Origin: Candidatus Ferrigenium altingense
GTDB taxonomy: Bacteria; Pseudomonadota; Gammaproteobacteria; Burkholderiales; Gallionellaceae
DNA: 64,000 nucleotides
Direction: 5' to 3'
NCBI GenBank assembly: GCA_020621985.1
Contig: JAHRYS010000001.1
Span: forward strand, 461,737-525,736
The position numbers were made by a program, and so were the translations under genes. The notes beneath the pieces were generated by a model. The model searched no databases. It saw nothing but the letters and a program-made list of their open reading frames with translations, and was not told where the DNA came from. Below, one piece after another: positions 52,361 through 61,144 of the stretch (position 1 is its first letter; each line of letters opens with the position of its first letter).

Positions 52361-52927
52361 TTAGCTGAATAGCTGCTTCATGTCCACATCCGCTTTCTCG
52401 CTGGAGGAGAATTCCAGCAGCGGCTTTGCGCCGAAGTTGAACAGCTTTGCGATGATGCTGGCGGGGAACACCTCGATCTGCACGTTGTTGATGTTCACCG
52501 ACTCGTTATACAACTCGCGGCGGTCGGCGATGCCGTTCTCCAGCGAGGTGATGCGGGTCTGCAACTGCATGAAATTTTCGTTGGCCTTCAGCTCAGGATA
52601 GGCTTCCGCCACCGCGAAGATATTGCCCAGCCCCATGCGCAGCATGCCTTCCGCCTGCCCCAGCGCCGGAATATCCTGCTGCTGGCGCGCGGTTTGCACC
52701 TGCGAGCGCGCCTCGATGACCTTTTGCAGCGTGGCCTGCTCGAACTGCTTGTATTGCTTGCACACCTCGACCAGCTTGGGCAGCTCGTCGTGGCGCTGCT
52801 TGAGCAGCACGTCGATGTTCGCCCATGACTTCGCGACGGCGTGCTTGATGTTCACCAGATGGTTGTACAGGCCGATGCCATAGAACAGCAGCACGGCGAC
52901 GATGCCAAAGAAAATCAGGGTGCTCAT
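52361..52927 (-). CDS. lemA: LemA family protein
   Basis: 188 residues, an N-terminal transmembrane helix (LIFFGIVAVLLFYGIGLYNHLV) followed by the helical LemA domain (WANIDVLLKQRHDELPKLVEVCKQY; YPELKANENFMQLQ; RRELYNESVNINNVQIEVFPASIIAKLFNF). A strong GGAGGAG ribosome-binding site precedes ATG. Role not well defined in bacteria; probably an envelope-associated scaffold working with the GIDE protein encoded next. Confidence 0.95.
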   Translation of the reverse strand: MSTLIFFGIVAVLLFYGIGLYNHLVNIKHAVAKSWANIDVLLKQRHDELPKLVEVCKQYKQFEQATLQKVIEARSQVQTARQQQDIPALGQAEGMLRMGLGNIFAVAEAYPELKANENFMQLQTRITSLENGIADRRELYNESVNINNVQIEVFPASIIAKLFNFGAKPLLEFSSSEKADVDMKQLFS

Positions 52928-53013
52928 TTAGCTCCTCCGTTAAGTAACGATCACGTTTGCTTTTCTGTGCAAGTAGGCCATATCGTAAAGCAAAGCCGGC
53001 CTGTGATGCTTGC

Positions 53014-53760
53014 CTATAAAACCAGCTTGTCATTCAGGCAGGTCTTGGCCTGTGCGAGCCGCGCCAGCGTCGGCACTAGGTTCAGCCCGGTTTGCTCCTT
53101 CAATGCCAGCGCGCTTTCCTTCAGGTCGTCGAAAGACAGTTCGATCGGATGGCCTGCCACGGCCAGCGCCACCGCATTGCCGCTCTCGCATGAAGGGAAC
53201 AGCAGCACGCGATCCTCGAATGCCTCCGCGATGTGGGCGGAAGTTCGCTTGAAGCTGCGGCTGCGTGTCAGCAGGTTCACCGCCACGATCCCGTTATCGC
53301 TCAAGCGGGACCGGCAAGCCTGGTAGAAGGGCAACGTCTCCAGCGCTCCCGCGCGCGCCTTCTCGTCGAAGCCGTCCACCAAAATCAGGTCGAATTTCTT
53401 GTTGCTGTTGAGCATGTATTCCGCGCCGTCGCCGATCACCAGATTGAGCCGCTTCGGGTCTTCCGGCAGCTTGAAAAACTGCCGCGCCGCGGCGACCACA
53501 TCGGGCTCGATCTCCACCACGGTGAGATGCGCGAGCGGATAGTGGCGATACAGGAACTTGGTCAGCGAAGCCGCGCCGAGGCCGATCAGCAGCACCTTCC
53601 GCGGCGCGTCGCGCAGCAGCAGGCTCGTCATCATCTCGCGCGTGTATTCCAGTTCCAGGTTCCACGGCCGCGCGATGCGCATCGCGCCCTGTGTCCATTC
53701 GGAACCGAAGTGCAGCATGCGCACGCCGGCTTCTTCGCTGACTTCTATTGGTGTGGCCAT
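53014..53760 (-). CDS. Spermidine-synthase-like methyltransferase-fold protein
   Basis: 248 residues with the SpeE-type Rossmann fold: KVLLIGLGAASLTKFLYRHYP (AdoMet/dcAdoMet loop), VVEIEPDVVAAARQFF, and ILVDGFDEKARAG. The N-terminal beta-domain and the polyamine-binding residues of true spermidine synthase look reduced, and no speD neighbour is seen. It may act on another amine or be a fused-type SpeE homologue of unknown substrate. Confidence 0.82.
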   Translation of the reverse strand: MATPIEVSEEAGVRMLHFGSEWTQGAMRIARPWNLELEYTREMMTSLLLRDAPRKVLLIGLGAASLTKFLYRHYPLAHLTVVEIEPDVVAAARQFFKLPEDPKRLNLVIGDGAEYMLNSNKKFDLILVDGFDEKARAGALETLPFYQACRSRLSDNGIVAVNLLTRSRSFKRTSAHIAEAFEDRVLLFPSCESGNAVALAVAGHPIELSFDDLKESALALKEQTGLNLVPTLARLAQAKTCLNDKLVL

Positions 53761-53864
53761 GAGTTTTGATAGTCATTCCGGCGCAAGCGGGAATTTAGGG
53801 TTAAACGAAAGTGCAGGCAGGATTATCGCAGACAACTTTGATAACGCCGAACTTCAGCAAGCAA

Positions 53865-53899
53865 GTAGCCCGCATGAAGCGCAGCGTAATGCGGGCTAC
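53865..53899. repeat. GTAGCCCGCATG palindrome upstream of nnrD stop
   Basis: GTAGCCCGCAT / ATGCGGGCTAC arms of 11 bp with GAAGCGCAGCGTA between, a widespread proteobacterial intergenic repeat type. It lies between nnrD and the spermidine-synthase-like gene. Confidence 0.8.
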
Positions 53900-53903
53900 G
53901 GGG

Positions 53904-54764
53904 CTACGCCCATTGATTCAGCAGCCAGCGCGCCCACTCGGTGACTTCGGTCGCGGTCATGCCGATGGTGGCTTGCTGTTCAGCCAGCGCGTCGCCCGCC
54001 GCGCCGTGCAGGTGCACCGCCAGCAGCAGCGCGTCGTCCGCTGCCATGCCCTGCGCGATGAAGGCGGCGATCATGCCGGTCAGCACATCGCCCATGCCGG
54101 CCGCGCTCATGCCGGGATTGCCGGTCTGGTTGACGAATAGCCTGCCGTCGCACGTGGCGCACAGGCTGGAAGCGCCTTTCAGCACCACGCTGCAAGCGAA
54201 CTTCTGCGCCAGTTGCTGCACCGCCGCGACGCGATCCGCCTGCACCTCGCCGATCTCGCAGGCCAGCAGGCGCGCCGCTTCGCCGGGATGCGGCGTGAGC
54301 ACCGTTGCGGCCTTGCGCGAAAGCAGCAGGGCGCACAGGTCGGGACGCAGCGCGAGGATGTTCAGCGCGTCGGCATCCAGCACCAGCGCGGCGTCGCAGT
54401 TCAACACGTCATGCAGTAGCTTTTGCGCGGCCATGTCGCGCCCCAGGCCGCAGCCGATTGCCAGCACGTCCACACCGGGCAGGCGCAGCGCATCGGCGGC
54501 AGAGTGCAGCATCAGTTCCGGCTGCAACGGGTCGACGCCCGGCGCGTTGTCCGCCAGCAGCCCGACATGCACGCAGCCCGCGCCCAGCTTGAGTGCGGCG
54601 CGCGCCGCCAGCAGCGCCGCGCCGATCATGCCGGGCGCGCCGCCGATCACCGCGACGCTGCCGAACATGCCCTTGTGGCTGTCGCGCGGGCGCTTCGGGA
54701 AATTCGCGACGACCCGGTCTTGAACAATGGGTTCGGGCGTGAGGGCGGGGATGCGTTTGCTCAT
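53904..54764 (-). CDS. nnrD: ADP-dependent NAD(P)H-hydrate dehydratase
   Basis: Repairs hydrated NAD(P)H. YjeF C-terminal (ribokinase-like) domain only: GSVAVIGGAPGMIGAALLAARAAL, LTPHPGEAARL and the GNPGMSAAGMGDVLTGMIAA motif. 286 residues; the N-terminal epimerase half found in E. coli Nnr is absent, so the epimerase NnrE must be encoded elsewhere or be missing. Divergent from purL. Confidence 0.93.
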   Translation of the reverse strand: MSKRIPALTPEPIVQDRVVANFPKRPRDSHKGMFGSVAVIGGAPGMIGAALLAARAALKLGAGCVHVGLLADNAPGVDPLQPELMLHSAADALRLPGVDVLAIGCGLGRDMAAQKLLHDVLNCDAALVLDADALNILALRPDLCALLLSRKAATVLTPHPGEAARLLACEIGEVQADRVAAVQQLAQKFACSVVLKGASSLCATCDGRLFVNQTGNPGMSAAGMGDVLTGMIAAFIAQGMAADDALLLAVHLHGAAGDALAEQQATIGMTATEVTEWARWLLNQWA

Positions 54765-54832
54765 TTCCGGTTAAGTGCTATGTGGGGGGCATAGTATAAT
54801 CGCGCCCCCGATTTCATCCTACGGTCATCACC

Positions 54833-57800
54833 ATGTTTCGAGTCTCCGTCGGCACCCCTGCCTTATCCGCCTTCCGTCTGGAAAAATTGCGCGCCGTGCT
54901 GAACGATGCCGCGCCCGGCGCCACCATCGCGGATACGCGCCACTGGTATTTCAGCGCGCTCAAGAGCAAGACGCTGAGTAAGTTGCAAGAGAAGTTGCTG
55001 GATAAGGTGCTGGGCAAGGCTGCCGGCGAGCCCGCGAATGCATTTTTACGGATACTGGTGGTGCCGCGTCTCGGTACCATTTCGCCGTGGTCAACCAAGG
55101 CGACCGACATCGCACAGCATTGCGGGCTGTCCGAAGTGACGCGCATCGAGCGCGGCGTGGTGTATTACCTTTCGACCGGGAGCGGCAAGCCGCTGAGCAA
55201 GGCCGAACGGGCGGCGGTGCTGCCGCTGCTGCACGACCGCATGACCGAGACCGTGTTGAGCGATATTGAGGGTGCGGCGGAAAAGATCTTCCGGCATGGC
55301 AAGCCGCAACCGCTTGCCACGGTGAATATCCTGAAGGGCGGCAGCAAGGCTCTGGAGAAAGCCAACCGCGAAATGGGGCTGGCGCTGTCGGCGGACGAGA
55401 TCGACTACCTGGTCGAGAACTTCCAGAAGCTCAAGCGCAACCCGACCGATGTCGAACTGATGATGTTCGCGCAGGCGAATTCGGAACATTGCCGCCACAA
55501 AATTTTCAACGCCGACTGGGTGATCGACGGCGAGGCGCAGGACATATCGCTGTTCGGCATGATCCGCAACACCCACAAGGTCAGCCCGCAGGGCACGGTG
55601 GTCGCGTATTCCGACAATTCCTCGGTCATCGAGGGCGCGCGCGTCGAGCGTTTCTATCCGCGCACCGACGGCGGCTATGCGTTCAGCGAGGAGCTGACCC
55701 ATATCCTGATGAAGGTCGAGACGCACAACCATCCCACCGCGATCGCGCCGTTTGCGGGTGCTGCCACCGGCAGCGGCGGCGAGATCCGCGACGAAGGCGC
55801 GACCGGCAGCGGCTCCAAGCCCAAGGCCGGCCTGACCGGGTTCTCGGTGTCCAATTTGAATATTCTCGGCTTCGTGCAGCCGTGGGAGAAATATGAGAAG
55901 GGAGAAGGGGGAAGGGGGAAGGGAAAAACCACAGAGCCTCTTTTGACCTTACCCTTGAGCGCCGAAGGTGCGATCCCTTCTCCCTTAAGCCCTTCCCAGA
56001 CTTACGGCAAACCCTCCCGCATCGTCACCGCGCTGCAAATCATGCTGGAAGGCCCGATCGGCGCGGCGGCGTTCAACAATGAATTCGGCCGCCCGAACCT
56101 GACGGGCTATTTCCGCACCTTCGAGGAAAATGTCAGCGGCGAGATGCGCGGCTACCACAAGCCGATCATGCTGGCGGGCGGGGTCGGCAACATCGCGGCG
56201 ATCCACACGCACAAGCACGACCTGCCGGTCGGCGCGCTGGTGGTGCATCTCGGCGGCCCCGGCATGCTGATCGGCCTGGGCGGCGGCGCGGCCTCGAGCA
56301 TGGACACCGGCAGCAATGCCGAGAATCTCGACTTCGATTCGGTGCAGCGCGGCAACCCCGAGATGCAGCGCCGCGCGCAGGAAGTGATCGACCGCTGCTG
56401 GCAGCTGGGCGAGAATAATCCGATCCTGTCGATCCACGACGTCGGCGCGGGCGGCATGTCCAACGCGCTGCCGGAGCTGGTGCATGGCGGTGGGCGCGGC
56501 GCACATTTTGAACTGCGCAAGATTCCGCTGGACGAGACCGGCATGTCGCCGAAACAGATCTGGTGCAACGAATCACAGGAGCGTTACGTGCTGGCGATTG
56601 CGCCGGAGCGGCTGGAAGAATTCCGCGCGTTCTGCGAGCGCGAACGCTGCCCGTTCGCGGTGGTCGGGGTCGCGGCCGAGGACGACCAACTGATTGTGCA
56701 CGACACCGAGTTCGGCAACGATCCGGTCAACATGCCGCTGTCGGTGCTGCTCGGCAAGCCGCCGAAGATGACGCGCAACGTGAAACGCGAAACCGCGCGC
56801 CTGGCTTCCTTCGATTCCAGCGGGCTGGATCTGCGCGAGGCGATCGAGCGCGTGCTGCGCTTGCCGTCCGTGGCGAACAAGACGTTCCTGATCAGCATCG
56901 GCGACCGCACCGTGGGCGGCATGACCGCGCGCGACCAGATGGTCGGCCCGTGGCAGGTGCCGGTGGCGGACGTTGCGGTCACCTTGATGGGTTTCAACAC
57001 TCATCGCGGCGAGGCGTTCGCGCTCGGCGAGCGCACCCCGCTGGCGCTGGTCAACGCACCGGCTTCCGGGCGTATGGCAGTGGGCGAGGCGCTGACCAAT
57101 ATCGCGGCGGCGCGCATCGACAAGATCGGCGACATCAAGCTGTCGGCGAACTGGATGGCGGCGGCAGGCCATCACGGCGAAGACGCCGCGCTGTTCAATA
57201 CGGTGCGCGCGGTGGGCATGGAGCTGTGCCCGCAGCTCGGCATCGGCATTCCGGTCGGCAAGGATTCCATGTCGATGAAGACGGTCTGGCAGGAAGAGGG
57301 CGAAACGAAATCCGTCACCGCGCCGCTGTCGCTGATCGTGACCGCGTTCGCGCCCTGCGCCGATGCGCGCCACACGCTGACGCCGCAGCTCTCCGCCTAC
57401 CTGGATACCACGCTGTTGCTGATCGATCTGGGGCAGGGCAAGAACCGCATGGGCGGCTCGGCGCTGGCGCAGGTGTACAAACAGGTCGGCGACGTCGCGC
57501 CGGACGTGGACGATGCGCAGATGCTCAAATCGTTCTTCGAGCTGATCCAGCGCCTGAATGGCAGCGGCAAGCTGATCGCTTATCACGACCGTTCCGACGG
57601 CGGCGCGCTCGTGTCGCTGTGCGAGATGGCCTTCGCGTCGCACATCGGCCTGGACATCAGGCTCGACGAGCTGCACGGCGACACGCTGCGCGCGCTGTTC
57701 AACGAGGAGCTCGGCGCGGTGGTGCAAATACGCAACCGCGATGTGCAGCATGTGCTGCAACTTACCCAAGAGCTCGGCCTGAAGAGCGTGCAGAAAATCG

Positions 57801-58834
57801 CGACGCCGAATGAAACCGGCATGATCGAGATTTCGCGCGGCGGCGAAAAGCTGTTCAGCGACAGCGGCGTGAACCTGCAACGCATCTGGTCGGAGACCAC
57901 CTACCAGATGCAGAAACTGCGCGACAACCCAACCTGTGCGCAACAGGAATTCGACCGCCTGCTCGATGCCGCCGATCCGGGTCTGCATGTGAAGCTGACT
58001 TACGATCTGAACGAAACCCCAACCCCCGTTCGCGCTGAGCTTGTCGAAGGGAGAGCGGTGCTGACCCGGCCGAAGATCGCCATCCTGCGCGAGCAGGGCG
58101 TGAATGGCCAGGTGGAAATGGCTGCCGCATTCGACCGCGCCGGCTTCGCGGCGGTGGACGTGCACATGAGTGACATCATCAGCGGCCGCGTCAAGCTGGC
58201 CGACTTCAAGGGCTACGCCGCGTGCGGCGGATTCTCCTACGGCGACGTGCTCGGCGCGGGCGAGGGCTGGGCGAAATCCATCCTGTTCAACCCGCGCGCG
58301 CGCGACGAATTCGCGGCGTTCTTCCAGCGCAGCGACACCTTCGCGCTCGGCGTGTGCAACGGCTGCCAGATGATGAGCAACCTGCACGAGATCATCCCCG
58401 GCGCGGCACAATGGGCGCACTTCGCGCGCAACCAGTCCGAGCAATTCGAGGCGCGCTTCGCGATGGTCGAGGTGCAGCCGTCGCCGTCGATCTTCTTCAG
58501 CGGTATGGCGGGCAGCCGCATGCCGATCGTGGTGTCGCATGGCGAAGGCTATGCCGATTTCGGCAGCGCCGCGAAACTGAAGGCCGCGCAGGATATCGTC
58601 ACGCTGCGCTATGTGGATCATCGCGGCAATGCCACCGAGATCTATCCGCTCAACCCCAACGGTTCGCCGCAAGGCATCACCGGCCTGACCACGCCGGACG
58701 GGCGCTTTTCGATCATGATGCCGCACCCAGAACGCGTATTCCGCGCCGTGCAGAACTCCTGGTATCCGCGCGAGTGGCAGGAGAACGGCGCATGGCTGCG
58801 CATGTTCCAGAATGCAAGGAAGTGGGTGGGATAG
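54833..58834 (+). CDS. purL: Phosphoribosylformylglycinamidine synthase
   Basis: ATP- and glutamine-dependent fourth step of purine synthesis, large single-chain form. Order: PurS-like N-terminus, linker, two AIRS-type synthetase halves ([45 protein letters not shown]), and C-terminal class I glutaminase with catalytic Cys in [12 protein letters not shown] and HPERVFR. At 1333 residues it is about 40 longer than E. coli PurL. Two in-frame insertions account for this: a Gly/Lys/Pro-rich stretch after FVQPWEKYE, and [10 protein letters not shown] before the glutaminase domain. Both coincide with palindromic DNA repeats. Confidence 0.96.
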   Translation: MFRVSVGTPALSAFRLEKLRAVLNDAAPGATIADTRHWYFSALKSKTLSKLQEKLLDKVLGKAAGEPANAFLRILVVPRLGTISPWSTKATDIAQHCGLSEVTRIERGVVYYLSTGSGKPLSKAERAAVLPLLHDRMTETVLSDIEGAAEKIFRHGKPQPLATVNILKGGSKALEKANREMGLALSADEIDYLVENFQKLKRNPTDVELMMFAQANSEHCRHKIFNADWVIDGEAQDISLFGMIRNTHKVSPQGTVVAYSDNSSVIEGARVERFYPRTDGGYAFSEELTHILMKVETHNHPTAIAPFAGAATGSGGEIRDEGATGSGSKPKAGLTGFSVSNLNILGFVQPWEKYEKGEGGRGKGKTTEPLLTLPLSAEGAIPSPLSPSQTYGKPSRIVTALQIMLEGPIGAAAFNNEFGRPNLTGYFRTFEENVSGEMRGYHKPIMLAGGVGNIAAIHTHKHDLPVGALVVHLGGPGMLIGLGGGAASSMDTGSNAENLDFDSVQRGNPEMQRRAQEVIDRCWQLGENNPILSIHDVGAGGMSNALPELVHGGGRGAHFELRKIPLDETGMSPKQIWCNESQERYVLAIAPERLEEFRAFCERERCPFAVVGVAAEDDQLIVHDTEFGNDPVNMPLSVLLGKPPKMTRNVKRETARLASFDSSGLDLREAIERVLRLPSVANKTFLISIGDRTVGGMTARDQMVGPWQVPVADVAVTLMGFNTHRGEAFALGERTPLALVNAPASGRMAVGEALTNIAAARIDKIGDIKLSANWMAAAGHHGEDAALFNTVRAVGMELCPQLGIGIPVGKDSMSMKTVWQEEGETKSVTAPLSLIVTAFAPCADARHTLTPQLSAYLDTTLLLIDLGQGKNRMGGSALAQVYKQVGDVAPDVDDAQMLKSFFELIQRLNGSGKLIAYHDRSDGGALVSLCEMAFASHIGLDIRLDELHGDTLRALFNEELGAVVQIRNRDVQHVLQLTQELGLKSVQKIATPNETGMIEISRGGEKLFSDSGVNLQRIWSETTYQMQKLRDNPTCAQQEFDRLLDAADPGLHVKLTYDLNETPTPVRAELVEGRAVLTRPKIAILREQGVNGQVEMAAAFDRAGFAAVDVHMSDIISGRVKLADFKGYAACGGFSYGDVLGAGEGWAKSILFNPRARDEFAAFFQRSDTFALGVCNGCQMMSNLHEIIPGAAQWAHFARNQSEQFEARFAMVEVQPSPSIFFSGMAGSRMPIVVSHGEGYADFGSAAKLKAAQDIVTLRYVDHRGNATEIYPLNPNGSPQGITGLTTPDGRFSIMMPHPERVFRAVQNSWYPREWQENGAWLRMFQNARKWVG
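55891..56001. repeat. In-frame purine-rich/pyrimidine-rich insertion in purL
   Basis: GAGAAGGGAGAAGGGGGAAG near the left end and CCCTTCTCCCTTAAGCCCTT near the right form an imperfect inverted repeat, adding about 35 residues between conserved PurL blocks PWE and YGKPSRI. Confidence 0.75.
58025..58051. repeat. TGAGCTTGTCGAAGG element inside purL
   Basis: CCCGTTCGCGCTGAGCTTGT continuing CGAAGGG, inserted in frame in the linker ahead of the glutaminase domain, encoding [10 protein letters not shown]. Same family as the elements at 30.6 and 46.0 kb. Confidence 0.85.
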
Positions 58835-58862
58835 GGGCACATAAGGCCTTATGTGCCTGCTA

Positions 58863-58890
58863 AAAGGCGGCCGGATAGCCGCCTTTTTTT
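58863..58890 (+). terminator. Intrinsic terminator after purL
   Basis: 9-bp perfect stem AAAGGCGGC / GCCGCCTTT, 6-base loop, then a T-run. A second hairpin (GGCACATAAGGCCTTATGTGCC) precedes it. Confidence 0.92.
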
Positions 58891-58936
58891 GTGCCTTTTT
58901 ATTGTGATTGACCATAGCACACAACCCTACTACAAT

Positions 58937-58951
58937 CTCCCAAATTGGGAG
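58937..58951 (+). promoter_or_regulatory. Operator-like palindrome overlapping the higB ribosome-binding site
   Basis: CTCCCAAATTGGGAG is a perfect inverted repeat (7-bp arms, central A) that includes the GGGAG of the ribosome-binding site. Position suits autorepression by the downstream HTH antitoxin. Confidence 0.65.
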
Positions 58952-58958
58952 GTTAGGT

Positions 58959-59267
58959 ATGCGGGTGATTGCCAAGAGCACATTGGTTAAATTCTGGAAT
59001 CAGCCGGAATATGCGGATTCAAAGGGCGCTTTGCAAAGCTGGTACGACGAGGCGGCCAAAGCAAGCTGGGGCAGTCCGCAGAACATAAAGGATCAGTACC
59101 GAAGCGCGAGTATTTGCGGCAACCAACGTGTGGTGTTTAATATCGCCGGGAACAAGTATCGCCTGGTTGTAGAAATGCAATACCGAGCCGGAATGGTGTG
59201 GGTGAAGTTCGTGGGAACCCACGCACAATACGACAAAATCAACGTGGAGACCGTCAATGAATATTAA
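58959..59267 (+). CDS. higB: HigB-type mRNA interferase toxin
   Basis: 102 residues from ATG 58959 (GGGAGG 6 bases upstream). RelE/HigB-like: MRVIAKSTLVKFW N-terminus, WGSPQNIKDQYRSASICGNQRVVFNIAGNKYRL core, and VWVKFVGTHAQYDKINV with the usual basic/His residues of HigB endoribonucleases, which cut mRNA on the ribosome. Toxin gene first and overlapping the antitoxin gene by 11 bases, the higBA arrangement. Confidence 0.9.
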   Translation: MRVIAKSTLVKFWNQPEYADSKGALQSWYDEAAKASWGSPQNIKDQYRSASICGNQRVVFNIAGNKYRLVVEMQYRAGMVWVKFVGTHAQYDKINVETVNEY

Positions 59268-59613
59268 GCCGATCCGAAACGACGACGACTTGCGCGCCGC
59301 ATTTAAGCGGCTGGAACTCGTGTATCAGGCACAAGAGGGAACGCCGCAGGCGGATGAAATGGAAATCCTGGTGACGCTCATCGAAGCCTATGAGCACAAG
59401 CATTTCCCGATTGGCGTGGTCGATCCGGTCGAAGCCATCAAATTCAGAATGGAACAGCAGGGACTGACGCAAAAAGACCTTGAGCCCTACATCGGTTCAA
59501 GCGGGCGTGTTTCCGAAGTGTTGAACCACAAGCGACGGCTCAGTCTGCAAATGGTGAAACGGTTGCACGACGGGCTGCACATCCCGTATGAAAGCCTGTT
59601 ATCCGCTGCATAG
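59257..59613 (+). CDS. higA: HigA-type antitoxin, HTH/XRE
   Basis: 118 residues. The C-terminal HTH (GLTQKDLEPYIGSSGRVSEVLNHKRRLSLQMVKRL) is the DNA-binding part; the N-terminal acidic region (DDDLRAAFKRLELVYQAQEGTPQADEMEILVTLIEAYE) resembles the HigA-like COG5499 group. It should neutralise HigB and repress the operon through the palindrome at 58937. Confidence 0.92.
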   Translation: MNIKPIRNDDDLRAAFKRLELVYQAQEGTPQADEMEILVTLIEAYEHKHFPIGVVDPVEAIKFRMEQQGLTQKDLEPYIGSSGRVSEVLNHKRRLSLQMVKRLHDGLHIPYESLLSAA

Positions 59614-59696
59614 ATTCTTCGGATTTTCAATTTTTAAAATGGCCGTATCAGTGAGACGGCTTCCAAGAACAACATCAATAACCGGAGAGTACTTAT

Positions 59697-61025
59697 ATGA
59701 CCGCACCAGTTTCGTTGCCAGTATCGTTGAGAGAAATTCCGCAGCACAACATCTTCCGCAAGGGCGACACCTTCGTGCTGTTCGGCGAACTGTTCGGACG
59801 GGGTTACGCCAACGGCCTGGTGAACGAGGCGCGCAAGGCGGGGATGACGATCATCGGCATCACGGTCGGACGCCGCGACGAAAACCACGCGCTGCGCGCG
59901 CTGACCGCCGAGGAATTGGCCGAGGCCGAGGCCAATCTGGGCGGGCGCATCATCAACGTGCCGCTGATGGCCGGCTTCGACCTGGACGCCCCCGCAGGCG
60001 AGCCGACCCCGACCGACCTGCTCGGCGGCATGACGCTGAAGAGCTGGCAGGAAGACAAGCTCGACTGGGCGCATGTCGAGAAGTGCCGCGCGGTCGGCGT
60101 CAAGCGCTTCAGGGATTCCGTCGCGAAGGTGATGGCCGAGCTGGATGGCATGATCGCGGACGGCAGCAACGCGTTCTTCGCCCACACGATGGCGGGCGGC
60201 ATCCCCAAGGTCAAGGTGTTCCTCGCCATTGCGAACCGCATCTACAAGGGGCGCGGCGAGCGCTTCATGTCCTCGCGCGCGCTGCTCGACAGCGATCTCG
60301 GCAAGCTGTGCCTGATGAATTTCGACGAGGTCACCGCGAACACCTTCCAGTACCTGATCGAAGGCAGCGCGGCGATCCGCGCGCGGCTGGAAAAGACCGG
60401 CGGCCAGGTGCGCTACACCGCCTACGGCTACCACGGCACCGAGATACTCATCAATGGCGACTACCACTGGCAGACCTACACCAACTATACGCAGGGCTAC
60501 GCCAAGATGCGCCTCGAGCGCGTCGCAACGGATGCCTGGGCGCAGGGCATCAAGGCCACGGTGTTCAATTGCCCGGAGATACGCACCAACTCCTCCGACA
60601 TCTTCGTCGGCGTCGAACTGTCGCTGTTCCCGCTGCTGAAGGCGCTCAAGAAGGAAGGCGGCGGGGCATGGGCCGACGCGCAGTGGCAGGCCTGCCGCGA
60701 CCTGTTGCAGGAGGGCATGTCGCTCGAGGCGCTGCTGCAGAAGATCGGCGACTACAACGCCGCCGGCGTGATGAAGGCGTACCGCAACTTCGCCGCGTGG
60801 CCGATGGACAACTCCGCGGAACTGGCCGACCTGATGATCGGCACCTCGGATGAGATCACCCAGATGCACAAGGACCGCAAGGCGCTGGTGACCGACATCC
60901 TCAGCGCGCTGGTGCTGGAGGGAACCGGGCCGCTGATGTTCGTTGAAGCCTCCCATCCTGCGGCCCCGGTGCTGTGGCTCAATCACGATGTGATCGCGAA
61001 GCAGCTGAATCTGATTCACGGGTGA
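59697..61025 (+). CDS. Rossmann-fold protein, possible FabMG-type enoyl-ACP reductase
   Basis: 442 residues, soluble. The N-terminus has a Rossmann-like signature (TFVLFGELFGRGYANGLVNEARKAGMTIIGITVGRR). Conserved-looking blocks include FFAHTMAGGIPKVKVFLAIANRIYKGRGERFMSS and RYTAYGYHGTEILI. The sequence resembles what databases call the FabMG enoyl-ACP reductase family; that recollection is not certain. If so, it would reduce trans-2-enoyl-ACP in fatty acid synthesis. Monocistronic, with GGAGAG upstream and its own terminator. Confidence 0.6.
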   Translation: MTAPVSLPVSLREIPQHNIFRKGDTFVLFGELFGRGYANGLVNEARKAGMTIIGITVGRRDENHALRALTAEELAEAEANLGGRIINVPLMAGFDLDAPAGEPTPTDLLGGMTLKSWQEDKLDWAHVEKCRAVGVKRFRDSVAKVMAELDGMIADGSNAFFAHTMAGGIPKVKVFLAIANRIYKGRGERFMSSRALLDSDLGKLCLMNFDEVTANTFQYLIEGSAAIRARLEKTGGQVRYTAYGYHGTEILINGDYHWQTYTNYTQGYAKMRLERVATDAWAQGIKATVFNCPEIRTNSSDIFVGVELSLFPLLKALKKEGGGAWADAQWQACRDLLQEGMSLEALLQKIGDYNAAGVMKAYRNFAAWPMDNSAELADLMIGTSDEITQMHKDRKALVTDILSALVLEGTGPLMFVEASHPAAPVLWLNHDVIAKQLNLIHG

Positions 61026-61051
61026 GGGGCGCAGTACCGTTACATGAAAAG

Positions 61052-61080
61052 AAAAAGGCGACCGGATGGTCGCCTTTTTT
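61052..61080 (+). terminator. Intrinsic terminator after the FabMG-like gene
   Basis: 12-bp stem AAAAAGGCGACC / GGTCGCCTTTTT with a GGAT loop and a T-run, ending 65 bases before the stop of the convergent gene. Confidence 0.92.
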
Positions 61081-61144
61081 ATTCAGTGGTTGTTTTGCGG
61101 TAATGCGAAGCTGACCCGTTTAGTTGCTAATTATTATTGCCGAC

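Noticed and set aside
56573-58981. 802-codon minus-strand ORF
   Set aside because: Antisense shadow of purL with biased His/Arg/Ala composition.
59634-61019. 461-codon minus-strand ORF
   Set aside because: Shadow of the 442-residue plus-strand gene, which has a ribosome-binding site and a terminator.
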